NCBI RefSeq assembly: GCF_036855935.1 | Contig: NZ_JASPFK010000001.1 | Span: 655,501-719,500 of the forward strand | Direction of reading: 5' to 3' | DNA: 64,000 bases | Origin: Sphingomonas sp. LR60 | Lineage (GTDB): Bacteria > Pseudomonadota > Alphaproteobacteria > Sphingomonadales > Sphingomonadaceae | Made by a program: the position numbers and the translations under genes | Shown: one piece after another, positions 27,848-36,326 of the stretch | Position numbering within the stretch: the first letter of the stretch is position 1 | Layout of the letters: each line of letters begins with the position of its first letter | Notes under the pieces: generated by a model | Seen by the model: only the letters and a program-made list of their open reading frames with translations | Databases searched by the model: none | What the model was told of the DNA's origin: nothing

Positions 27848-29779
27848 TTACTGGCAGGCGAGACACTCGTCATAGTCGGTGGTTTCGCCGATCGAGAATT
27901 TCGGCGTAGCGATCGTGTTGTCGGCCTCGACCCCGCCCGATCCTTCCGAGCCCGCGAACCCGGCGCGCTGCACCGACTTGGAGCGGAGATAGTAGAGCGA
28001 CTTGATCCCCAGTTCCCATGCACGGAAGTGGAGCATCAGCAGGTCCCACTTCTCGACGTCGGCGGGGATGAACAGGTTCAGCGACTGCGCCTGATCGATG
28101 TAGGGCGTGCGGTCGCCGGCGAGTTCGAGCAGCCAGCGCTGGTCGATCTCGAACGAGGTCTTGTAGCAGTCCTTTTCCTCCTGACTGAGGAAGTCGAGGT
28201 GCTGCACCGATCCGCCGTGTTCGAGGATCGAGTTCCACACCGACTCGGCGTTCTTGCTCTTCTCACTGAGCAGTTTTTCCAGATACGGGTTCTTGACCGC
28301 GAAGCTGCCCGAGAGCGTCTTGTGCGTGTAGATGTTCGCCGGGATCGGCTCGATGCACGCGCTGGTGCCGCCGCAGATGATGCTGATCGACGCGGTCGGC
28401 GCGATCGCCATCTTGCAGCTGAACCGCTCCATGACGCCGACATCCGCTGCGTCGGGGCACGGCCCGCGCTCATGCGCGAGCACCATCGACGCCTCGTTCA
28501 CTTGCGCGTTGATCTGCTTGAACATCCGCAGGTTCCAGCTCTTGGCCATCGCGCCTTCGAACGGCAGCCCGCGCGCCTGCAGGAACGAGTGGAAGCCCAT
28601 CACGCCCAAGCCCACCGACCGCTCGCGCGCCGCGCTATAGGCGGCACGCTCCATGCCGGGTTCGTGGCGGTCGATATAGTCCTGGAGGACGTTGTCGAGG
28701 AAGCGCATCACATCCTCGACGAAGCCCTTCTCGTCCTTCCACTGATCCCAGGTCTCCAGGTTGAGCGACGACAGGCAGCAGACCGCGGTGCGATCGTTGC
28801 CGAGATGATCGGTGCCGGTCGGCAGTGTGATCTCGCTGCACAGGTTCGAGGTCGAGACCTTCAGCCCCAGCTCGCGGTGATGCTTGGGCATCGTCGAGTT
28901 CACATGGTCGGAGAAGACGATGTACGGCTCGCCGGTCGCCAGCCGGGTTTCGACCAGCTTCTGAAACAGCGCGCGCGCATCGACGGTGGCGCGGACGGTC
29001 TTGTCCTTCGGCGACAGCAGCTGCCATTCGGCGCCCTCGCGCACCGCCGCCATGAAGGCGTCGGGGATCAGCACGCCGTGGTGGAGGTTGAGCGCCTTGC
29101 GGTTGAAGTCGCCGCTCGGCTTGCGGATTTCGAGGAACTCCTCGATCTCGGGATGCGAGATGTCGAGGTAGCAGGCCGCCGAGCCGCGGCGCAGCGAGCC
29201 TTGTGAAATCGCGAGCGTCAGCGAATCCATGACGCGGACGAATGGGATGATCCCGCTGGTCTTGCCGTTCAGCCCGACCGGCTCGCCGATCCCGCGAACG
29301 TTGCCCCAATAGGTACCGATCCCGCCGCCGCGCGACGCGAGCCAGACGTTCTCGTTCCACGTCTTGACGATGCCGTCGAGGCTGTCGGGGACCGAATTGA
29401 GGTAGCAGGAGATCGGCAGACCGCGCCCGGTGCCGCCGTTCGACAGCACCGGCGTGGCCGGCATGAACCACAGCTTCGAGATGTAATCATACAGACGCTG
29501 CGCATGCGTCTGATCGTCGGCATAGGCGCTGGCGACGCGGACGAAGAGGTCCTGGTAGCTTTCGCCGGGCAGGAGGTAGCGGTCCTTGAGCGTTTCCTTG
29601 CCGAAATCGGTCAGCAGCGCGTCGCGGCTGTGGTCGACGTCGAGCGGGAAGGGCGCGGTGCGCGCACCATGCTTCGCCATCGCCTGTTCGGTGGCGGTCG
29701 CCTCTGCGGCCCCCTGCGTGGTCATCGCTTCGATCATGTCTGTGCTCATCGCCTCGGCGTCCGTGGTCGTGAAGTTCAT
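27848..29779 (-). CDS. nrdA: Ribonucleoside-diphosphate reductase, alpha subunit (class I)
   Basis: Large catalytic subunit that reduces ribonucleotides to deoxyribonucleotides. The 643-residue protein starts MNFTTTDAEAMSTD at ATG 29779. The barrel contains LSNGGTGRGLPISCYLNSV (first active-site cysteine), SLRRGSAACYLDISHPEI, STSNLCSEI, GVMGFHSFLQ, MAIAPTASISIICGGTSACIEPIP (glycyl/thiyl strand) and the mobile C-terminal pair ECLACQ. The usual N-terminal ATP cone of about 90-100 residues is absent. No nrdB follows on the strand; the next gene downstream is the MBL-fold hydrolase. Confidence 0.95.
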   Translation of the reverse strand: MNFTTTDAEAMSTDMIEAMTTQGAAEATATEQAMAKHGARTAPFPLDVDHSRDALLTDFGKETLKDRYLLPGESYQDLFVRVASAYADDQTHAQRLYDYISKLWFMPATPVLSNGGTGRGLPISCYLNSVPDSLDGIVKTWNENVWLASRGGGIGTYWGNVRGIGEPVGLNGKTSGIIPFVRVMDSLTLAISQGSLRRGSAACYLDISHPEIEEFLEIRKPSGDFNRKALNLHHGVLIPDAFMAAVREGAEWQLLSPKDKTVRATVDARALFQKLVETRLATGEPYIVFSDHVNSTMPKHHRELGLKVSTSNLCSEITLPTGTDHLGNDRTAVCCLSSLNLETWDQWKDEKGFVEDVMRFLDNVLQDYIDRHEPGMERAAYSAARERSVGLGVMGFHSFLQARGLPFEGAMAKSWNLRMFKQINAQVNEASMVLAHERGPCPDAADVGVMERFSCKMAIAPTASISIICGGTSACIEPIPANIYTHKTLSGSFAVKNPYLEKLLSEKSKNAESVWNSILEHGGSVQHLDFLSQEEKDCYKTSFEIDQRWLLELAGDRTPYIDQAQSLNLFIPADVEKWDLLMLHFRAWELGIKSLYYLRSKSVQRAGFAGSEGSGGVEADNTIATPKFSIGETTDYDECLACQ

Positions 29780-30106
29780 GGTCTCGCGTCCCGCCTGTCG
29801 TTGGTGCGATCCGTTCGGATCGGCTAATCTGAATGTCCGGTCGATCGCGCCAGCGATGGTGTGCACCCCGCGCCACCTTACTACCACTAGCGGCGCGACC
29901 CGGCCTCTACCTCTACAGATTGTGGCAGATGCGCATCCTGGGCAAGAGCCTTATTGGGTCCGTTCCCGGCCCCAATCGCGACGACGCGCGGAGTTCCGCC
30001 GTTTCTCGGAACGCAAGCGGAGAAAAATTTTTCGCCGCATCCGGGTCGCGGTTGGGCGGATCGTGGTGCTGTTGCCCCGGCCCCGCCACGCTTATAGAGC
30101 GTCGTC
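29780..30106. promoter_or_regulatory. Divergent promoter region, nrdA and fumarase
   Basis: This 327-base gap separates the two divergently read genes and must carry both promoters. No protein-coding signal is seen. A small palindrome, gttccgccg...cggaac, is present around 29995-30015. I could not identify a convincing NrdR box pair or a LexA operator, and no riboswitch fold was recognised. Confidence 0.4.
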
Positions 30107-31630
30107 ATGACGATTGTGATCCGTACCGCCGACCTGATCGAGAGCGTCGCCGACGCGCTTCAATTCATCAGCTACTATCACCCGATGGATTATATCCGCG
30201 CCTTGGGCACCGCCTATGAGGCGGAGCAGTCGCCCGCCGCCAAGGATGCGATCGCGCAGATCCTGACCAACAGCCGGATGTGCGCCGAGGGGCATCGCCC
30301 GATCTGCCAGGATACCGGGATCGTCAACGTGTTCGTGAAATGGGGCATGGACTGCCGCCTCGACGACAACAGCCGCTCGATGCAGGATGTCGTCGACGAG
30401 GGCGTGCGCCGCGCCTACCTGCACCCGGAGAACAAGCTGCGCGCCTCGGTGCTCGCCGATCCGGCGTTCACGCGTCGCAACACCAAGGACAACACGCCGT
30501 GCGTGCTGCACGTCGAGATGGTGCCGGGGAACACCGTCTCGGTCGATGTCGCGGCCAAGGGCGGCGGCAGCGAGAACAAGTCGAAGTTCAAGATGATGAA
30601 CCCCAGCGATTCGATCGTCGACTGGGTGGTCGAGATGCTGCCGCAGATGGGCGCGGGCTGGTGCCCGCCGGGGATGCTGGGCATCGGCATCGGTGGCACC
30701 GCGGAGCATTGCGTGCTGCTGGCAAAGCAGGCGCTGATGGAGCCGATCGACATGGGGCCGCTGAAGGCGCGCGGACCGCGGAACGATATCGAAGCGCTGC
30801 GCATCGAGATCTTCGACAAGGTCAACGCGCTCGGTATCGGCGCGCAAGGGCTGGGCGGCCTGTCGACGATCCTCGACGTCAAGATCAAGGACGCGCCGTG
30901 CCACGCCGCGGGCAAGCCGGTGGCGATGATCCCGAACTGCGCCGCGACCCGCCACGCGCATTTCACGCTCGACGGCTCGGGGCCGGCGTTCCTCGAGGCG
31001 CCGAAGCTCGCCGAATGGCCGGACGTCAACTGGACCCCGGACGAGGCCGCGATCCGCGTCGATCTTGACACGCTGACGCCGGAGGTGGTGCAGTCGTGGA
31101 AGCAGGGCGACCGGTTGTTGCTGAACGGCAAGATGCTGACCGGGCGCGATGCGGCGCACAAAAGGATCGCCGACATGCTGGCGAAGGGCGAGGAACTGCC
31201 GGTCGAGTTCAAGGGTCGCGTGATCTATTATGTCGGCCCGGTCGACCCGGTCGGCGAGGAAGTGGTTGGCCCCGCCGGCCCGACCACCGCGACGCGGATG
31301 GACAAGTTCACGCGGATGATGCTCGATCAGGGGCTGCTCGCGATGGTCGGCAAGGCCGAGCGTGGGCCGGCGGCGACCGAGGCGATCCGCGAGGCGAAGA
31401 GCGCGTATCTGATGGCGGTCGGCGGCGCGGCATATCTCGTCGCGCGCGCGATCAAGGGCAGCAAGGTCGTCGGCTTCGCGGATCTCGGGATGGAGGCGAT
31501 CTACGAGTTCGAGGTGTCCGACTTCCCGGTGACGGTGGCGGTGGATGCCGAGGGCAACAACGTCCACCAGCTCGCGCCGCTGGTGTGGCGCGAGAAGATC
31601 GCGCGTGAGGCGTTGCTGGTCGGGGCCTGA
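30107..31630 (+). CDS. Fumarate hydratase, class I (iron-sulfur)
   Basis: A 507-residue oxygen-sensitive [4Fe-4S] fumarase of the citric acid cycle, hydrating fumarate to malate. The protein has the N-terminal alpha domain with PICQDTGIVNVFVKWG and cluster cysteine, GWCPPGMLGIGIGGTAEHC (second cysteine region), GLGGLSTILDVKI and the C-terminal beta domain with YYVGPVDPVGEEVVGPAGPTTATRMDKFT, as in FumA/FumB. It is a single chain, so it is not the split two-subunit form. It is divergent from nrdA. Confidence 0.95.
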   Translation: MTIVIRTADLIESVADALQFISYYHPMDYIRALGTAYEAEQSPAAKDAIAQILTNSRMCAEGHRPICQDTGIVNVFVKWGMDCRLDDNSRSMQDVVDEGVRRAYLHPENKLRASVLADPAFTRRNTKDNTPCVLHVEMVPGNTVSVDVAAKGGGSENKSKFKMMNPSDSIVDWVVEMLPQMGAGWCPPGMLGIGIGGTAEHCVLLAKQALMEPIDMGPLKARGPRNDIEALRIEIFDKVNALGIGAQGLGGLSTILDVKIKDAPCHAAGKPVAMIPNCAATRHAHFTLDGSGPAFLEAPKLAEWPDVNWTPDEAAIRVDLDTLTPEVVQSWKQGDRLLLNGKMLTGRDAAHKRIADMLAKGEELPVEFKGRVIYYVGPVDPVGEEVVGPAGPTTATRMDKFTRMMLDQGLLAMVGKAERGPAATEAIREAKSAYLMAVGGAAYLVARAIKGSKVVGFADLGMEAIYEFEVSDFPVTVAVDAEGNNVHQLAPLVWREKIAREALLVGA

Positions 31631-31640
31631 CAGCGCTTTT

Positions 31641-31717
31641 CGTTGTTGCGAGCGTAGCGAAGCAAGCCAGGGCGTCCTGGTCCGGCCCTGGATTGCTTCG
31701 CTATGCTCGCAATGACG
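31641..31717. repeat. Extragenic palindrome, second copy
   Basis: Imperfect inverted repeat: left arm 31641-31672 and right arm 31686-31717 match the perfect element at 27721-27797 with a handful of changes (GTTGTTGCGAGCG in place of GTCATTGCGAGCG, and CTATGCTCGC in place of CTACGCTCGC). It separates two convergent genes. Confidence 0.85.
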
Positions 31718-31724
31718 GACGGGC

Positions 31725-32414
31725 TCAGGCCCGCGGTCGCCGGCCCCAGGGTTGCTCGCGGAACCACTTGGTGATGATGTATTTGGTGCCCTCCAGCACC
31801 GCCATCCCCTCGTGCAATGTCGCGGTGTTCGGGCTGCCGTCGGGGTTCATGTTGTCCCACACCAGCAGCATCCCCTTGCGCGGTGCCACCCGCAGGCCAC
31901 CCTTGGGGAACCAGGTCGCGCCGCCTTCCTCGACCTCGTTGAGGTAGATCATCGCGGTGACGGTGCGCTGCCCGCCATTCTCGCGCATCGCCGGCCAGTA
32001 ACTTTCCGCTTCGTGGAAATAATCGTGGTGCGCGCGGAAGAGCTGGCCGGGGGCATAACGCTGTCCCTGCATCGTCTCGCCGAACTCGGGTGCGATGCCA
32101 AGTGAGGCGGCGATATATTCGTCGATCTGGCGAATGCCGTCGGCGTTGCGATCCATGTCGCAACTGTCGCTGGTGCGGCTGGCCGGGCCACCGCGATCGC
32201 TGAACAAGGTCGAGGGACGGCGGTTGCCGTCGATCACCTGCACCAGCCAATCGCAATTGGCGGCGTCGAGAAAGTCGGGGCAGCGCCACGCGGCGATGGT
32301 TTCGCTGGGCAGGCGCTGCATTCGGGGATCGGCGTCGAGCCGCGCCGCCACCGCCGCGCCTTGCTGGGCGCGGACGGCGGACGGATGGCCGGGCGGGGTG
32401 GTGGCAAGCGACAT
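31725..32414 (-). CDS. 2-oxoglutarate/Fe(II)-dependent prolyl-4-hydroxylase-like protein
   Basis: A 229-residue double-stranded beta-helix oxygenase. Iron ligands fit H-x-D in FRAHHDYFH and a distal His in ATLHEGMAV; the 2-oxoglutarate-binding basic residue is in GTKYIITKWFRE. TVTAMIYLNEVEEGGATWFP is the typical P4Hc strand. Start at ATG 32414; an earlier TTG at 32450 adds a basic tail. Bacterial P4Hc proteins hydroxylate proline or other residues in proteins, but the target here is unknown. Confidence 0.85.
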   Translation of the reverse strand: MSLATTPPGHPSAVRAQQGAAVAARLDADPRMQRLPSETIAAWRCPDFLDAANCDWLVQVIDGNRRPSTLFSDRGGPASRTSDSCDMDRNADGIRQIDEYIAASLGIAPEFGETMQGQRYAPGQLFRAHHDYFHEAESYWPAMRENGGQRTVTAMIYLNEVEEGGATWFPKGGLRVAPRKGMLLVWDNMNPDGSPNTATLHEGMAVLEGTKYIITKWFREQPWGRRPRA

Positions 32415-32460
32415 GCTCGCCGGTTTGTCCCGCCCCGCTGCGACTTTCAAGCCACCGACG

Positions 32461-33294
32461 TCACTCGAAGATGCCGTGGATCACGTCGACCACCGTGCCA
32501 TCCTCGATGTCGACGAGCAGCGCGTCGTCGTAATAGCGGACCCAGCGATATGGCTCCTCGGCATAGGGGAGCCGGTACGCATAAGGATCGTAGATCCAGT
32601 AGCGCGGCGTGTAGAGCACCGGAGCGAGCGCAAAGCCGACATCGAAGCGACGGTAGCCGCTGTTCCAGCCATAGGGCGCGTAATAGCGCGGCAGGCGGAA
32701 GGCGGAGCGCTGCTCGGCCCGGTAGCGGTTCCAGTCATATTGCGGTTCGCGACGCCAGCCGCGATCCCAGCGGCCGTCACGCTCCGACCGCCAGACTGCA
32801 GCGGGCGGGGGTGCGCCGCGCCGGTCGTATTGGCGACGACCCGGCTCCGCGCTCCAGTTACGATCGGGCGCTACCTGCGCGGGACCGCGCCAGTCGTCGC
32901 GGCGCTGCTGCACGTCGCGGTCGCGACGCCAGTCGCCGCGCGGCCCCTCGGGCGCGCGGGCGCTCCGCCAGTCGCCGTCGGGCGAAGGTGGGCGCGCCAC
33001 GCCATCTGGACGGGGTGCGCCCGGCTCGCCACCGCGCGCCCAGCGCGGCGCGTCACGACGTTCGCCGTCACCCTGACGATCCCAGCGCTGCGGCGCTGCC
33101 TCCGGCGGGCGGGGCGCATCGGCGACCCGCGCGGGGCGTTCGGGCGCGCCGGGAGTCGGCATCGGACGTTCCGCGCGCTCGCGCCGCCACTCGCCACGGT
33201 CCATCGACCGCTCGTCCCGCTGCTGCGCCAATACCGGCGGCACCAGTGCCGTCATCGACAACAATCCCGCCACGATCGCCTTCAGCATCGCCAT
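32461..33294 (-). CDS. RcnB-family periplasmic protein
   Basis: A 277-residue exported protein with a Sec signal (MLKAIVAGLLSMTALVPPVLAQ). A long Arg/Pro/Asp-rich, low-complexity middle (about 25-180) is followed by a C-terminal RcnB-like domain: PRYYAPYGWNSGYRRF, then PYRWVRYYDDALLVDIEDGTVVDVIHGIF. The family is linked to nickel/cobalt homeostasis in enterobacteria, but many alphaproteobacterial members are uncharacterised and no metal-efflux gene is nearby. The repeated DWR/RDWRGP segments suggest an unstructured linker. Confidence 0.82.
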   Translation of the reverse strand: MAMLKAIVAGLLSMTALVPPVLAQQRDERSMDRGEWRRERAERPMPTPGAPERPARVADAPRPPEAAPQRWDRQGDGERRDAPRWARGGEPGAPRPDGVARPPSPDGDWRSARAPEGPRGDWRRDRDVQQRRDDWRGPAQVAPDRNWSAEPGRRQYDRRGAPPPAAVWRSERDGRWDRGWRREPQYDWNRYRAEQRSAFRLPRYYAPYGWNSGYRRFDVGFALAPVLYTPRYWIYDPYAYRLPYAEEPYRWVRYYDDALLVDIEDGTVVDVIHGIFE

Positions 33295-33370
33295 TCTCCA
33301 AACCTCATGCCATGCTTGTGCTACGGCAAGCGAGAACGATGACTGAACCGCTCGTGCAGCGGATTGAAAG

Positions 33371-36253
33371 CTACGCGCTATCCTTCAGCAGAATCGCGCG
33401 CACGCGCTCCAGCAGCACGCGGCGCGGATAGGGTTTGCGGATCAGCCGGTCCTCGCTGACGCCTTCCATATCGGACGGATCGGCATGGCCGGTGACGAAC
33501 AGCACTTCGACATGCCGGTGCAGATCGTGCACGCGCCGCGCGAACTGGATGCCGGTCATGCCGGGCATCGCGATATCGGTGACGACCAATCGGATCGCAG
33601 GTTCGTGGAGCAGCGCCTCCAGCGCCGACTCGCCGTCCGCCGCCTCGACCACGCGGCAACCCGCCTCGCGCAGCGCCTCGACCGCGACCTGGCGGACGCG
33701 ATCGTCGTCGTCCAGCACCAGCACCGTCACGCCGTTCAACAGCTCGGCCGACGTGGCGGCATGATTGTCGGTCGTCGTGGCAGCGGCTTCGCTGGCGGCG
33801 CGGGGGACGAACACGCTGACCGTGGTGCCCACGCCCGGCGTGCTGTCGATCCGCACCCCGCCGCCCGATTGCTTGGCAAATCCGAACACCTGCGCCAGCC
33901 CGAGCCCGGAGCCCTTGCCCACCTCCTTGGTGGTGAAGAACGGCTCGAACGCGCGCGCCAACACCGCTTCGGACATGCCGGTGCCGGTATCGGTCACCGC
34001 GACGCGGACATAGTCGCCCGGCGGCGGTTCCTCGGCGCGCTCGGGCCGCCTGAGCGTGGCGTTCTCGACCGACAACACCAAGGCGCCGCCGTCCGGCATC
34101 GCATCGCGCGCGTTGATCGCGAGGTTGAGGATGATGAGTTCCATCTGCGTCGCATCGACCAGCGCGGGCCAGATGCCGGGCGGCGTACGCGTCTCGATCG
34201 CGATATCGCGTCCCAGCGTGCCGCCGAGCAGGTCGAGCAGGCCGGTGACAGTGCGGTTCAGGTCGACGACCTTCGCCTCCAGCCGCTGCCGCCGCGAGAA
34301 GGCGAGCAACTGGGCGGTCAGCGCCGCGCCGCGTTCGGCGGCGATCCGGATATGCTCCAGCCGGGTTTCGAGCCGCGGATCGAGCAGCCCGCGCTTTCCC
34401 GCGGCGACCAGCGAGTCGACATTGCCGAGGATCACCGTCAGCAGATTGTTGAAATCGTGCGCGACCCCGGAGGTGAGCTGCCCGATCGCCTCCAGCCGCT
34501 GCATCTGGTGAAGCGTCTCCTCGACGCGCTCGCGCTCCGCGATCTGTTGGGTCAGTGCGGCGGTACGATCCGCGACGCGCGCCTCCAGCCGCTCGCCGGC
34601 GAGGTGCGCGTCGGTCACGTCGATCGCGCAGGCGGTATAGCCCTGGAAGGCATCGCCGATGAAGCGGGGTCGCGCCTCGATATGCATCCAGCGCGTCGCG
34701 CCGTCCCGTCGGAGCAACGGATGCTCCCCGCTGAGCGCGCGTGGGCGGGCGAACCATTCGTTGCGTGCCTTGAGCGCGGCGTCGCGGCGATCGGGGCGCA
34801 GCAGGTCGGTCCAGCCGCGCTCGCCGAGTCGATCGGGCGCGACGCCTAGGATCGCCTCGAAGCCACGGTTGGCGAAGGTGACGTTGCCATGCGGGTCCGT
34901 CATCCACACCAGAGCGGGCAGGCTGTCGGCGAGCGTTCGGAAACGCGCCTCGCTCTCGCGCCATGCCTCGGTCTGCAATTTGCGCGCGGTGATGTCGATG
35001 ATCGTGCCGACGACACGGACGCAGACATCGCCGTCGAAGATGCCGCGCCCGCGCACCGACAGCCAGCGGACGCCCCCGACGCGTTCCTGTGCGACGCGAT
35101 ATTCGACGTCGAACGCCGCTCGCTCCGCCGGATCGACGACGCGCGGGAAGGCTTGCTGCAAGACCGGGAGATCTTCGGGTTCGACCAGCGACTGGAACGC
35201 CTCGCGGGTCAGCGGCTGGCTGTCGGGCGGGAGCGCGTAGAGCGACATGCCGAGCGGAGAACAGGTGAAACGATCATGCTCTACGTCGTAATCCCATGTC
35301 CCGATCTCCCCCGCCTCGGTCGCCTGTTCGAGTGAGGCGCGACTGCGCGCCAGCGCCGCACGCGCGCGGTGGTGATCGGTGCGGTCGATGCCTTCGATGA
35401 AGATCGCGGTGACGTCGCCGGTTTCGTCGGTGATCGGCTGGCAGATGAAGTCGATCCAGAAGTCGCGCATTACGCCTGGCGTGCTGGTCGGCAGCTGCAC
35501 CGGCATGTCGACGGCGCGGAACGGCTCGCGGGTGCGACGGATCTCGTCCAGCCGCTCGATGAAGCCGGCGGCGGCCACCTCCGGCAGGGCCTCCGCATAG
35601 CGCCGCCCGATCAGCGTGCGCCCGCCGCTCATCCGCTGATAGGTCGCGTTGGCGAGTTCGATCATATAGTCCGGCCCGCGGAGTACCGCGATGAAGCCGG
35701 GCGCCTGATCGAACATCTGGCGGAGGCGCTCACGATCGCGCGTCGCCGTCTCGACGATGCGCATCCGCTCGGTGACGTCCGACACCACGCCCAGCACCCC
35801 GCCGACGGTGCCGTCGTCGAGCATCACGGCGGACAGCGACATGTCGAAATGGACGGTGGTCGGCAGTCCGTCGGCGAGAAGGTCGAAGCGTTGGTTACCG
35901 ACCGTCACCGTCCGGGCGGTGGTGAACACCGCGTCGACCATCGGTGACACCACGTCCCACCCGCGATGCCACCTCTTGTCGGCGGGCTGCCCCAGCGCGG
36001 CCGGATGCCGCTCGTGCAGCAGCGCGGCGTACGCGTCGTTGTAGAACACGCGACGCTCCGCGCCCCAGATCAGCAACACCTGCGCGCCCGCCGGCAACAG
36101 CAGTTCGAGTGCGCTGCGCAGCGGTGCGGGCCATGTCCCGAGCGGGCCGAGCGAGGTGCCCGACCAATCGGTCGCGCGGAGTAGCTTTCCGATTTCTCCG
36201 CCCAGCGCAAAGGGTTGCCGGGAATCATCCGCGCGGGAGAAGGGAGGCATCAT
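33371..36253 (-). CDS. Multi-PAS hybrid sensor histidine kinase
   Basis: A 960-residue cytoplasmic kinase without membrane segments. Domains: four PAS/PAC repeats (about 45-165, 175-300, 305-425, 435-550), a short coiled region, HisKA with phosphorylated His599 in TSGVAHDFNNLL, HATPase (about 695-815: NLAINARDAMP N-box, DTGTGM, GSGLGLAQVFG), and a C-terminal receiver with Asp893 in VVTDIAMPGMTG and Lys940. This is the GVAHDFNNLL class often called hybrid PAS kinase. The signal and the output partner are unknown. The start region MMPPFSRADDSRQP is the first ATG after the upstream stop. Confidence 0.92.
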   Translation of the reverse strand: MMPPFSRADDSRQPFALGGEIGKLLRATDWSGTSLGPLGTWPAPLRSALELLLPAGAQVLLIWGAERRVFYNDAYAALLHERHPAALGQPADKRWHRGWDVVSPMVDAVFTTARTVTVGNQRFDLLADGLPTTVHFDMSLSAVMLDDGTVGGVLGVVSDVTERMRIVETATRDRERLRQMFDQAPGFIAVLRGPDYMIELANATYQRMSGGRTLIGRRYAEALPEVAAAGFIERLDEIRRTREPFRAVDMPVQLPTSTPGVMRDFWIDFICQPITDETGDVTAIFIEGIDRTDHHRARAALARSRASLEQATEAGEIGTWDYDVEHDRFTCSPLGMSLYALPPDSQPLTREAFQSLVEPEDLPVLQQAFPRVVDPAERAAFDVEYRVAQERVGGVRWLSVRGRGIFDGDVCVRVVGTIIDITARKLQTEAWRESEARFRTLADSLPALVWMTDPHGNVTFANRGFEAILGVAPDRLGERGWTDLLRPDRRDAALKARNEWFARPRALSGEHPLLRRDGATRWMHIEARPRFIGDAFQGYTACAIDVTDAHLAGERLEARVADRTAALTQQIAERERVEETLHQMQRLEAIGQLTSGVAHDFNNLLTVILGNVDSLVAAGKRGLLDPRLETRLEHIRIAAERGAALTAQLLAFSRRQRLEAKVVDLNRTVTGLLDLLGGTLGRDIAIETRTPPGIWPALVDATQMELIILNLAINARDAMPDGGALVLSVENATLRRPERAEEPPPGDYVRVAVTDTGTGMSEAVLARAFEPFFTTKEVGKGSGLGLAQVFGFAKQSGGGVRIDSTPGVGTTVSVFVPRAASEAAATTTDNHAATSAELLNGVTVLVLDDDDRVRQVAVEALREAGCRVVEAADGESALEALLHEPAIRLVVTDIAMPGMTGIQFARRVHDLHRHVEVLFVTGHADPSDMEGVSEDRLIRKPYPRRVLLERVRAILLKDSA

Positions 36254-36326
36254 CCAGCCTAATGTAGCTTAGCGGATGCATCGCGAATAGTTGGCAAAGT
36301 CGCGGTCGCACCGGTATTCCAACGGC

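Noticed and set aside
29780-30106. Riboswitch or NrdR boxes before nrdA
   Set aside because: Only weak partial matches were seen by eye; not enough to call.
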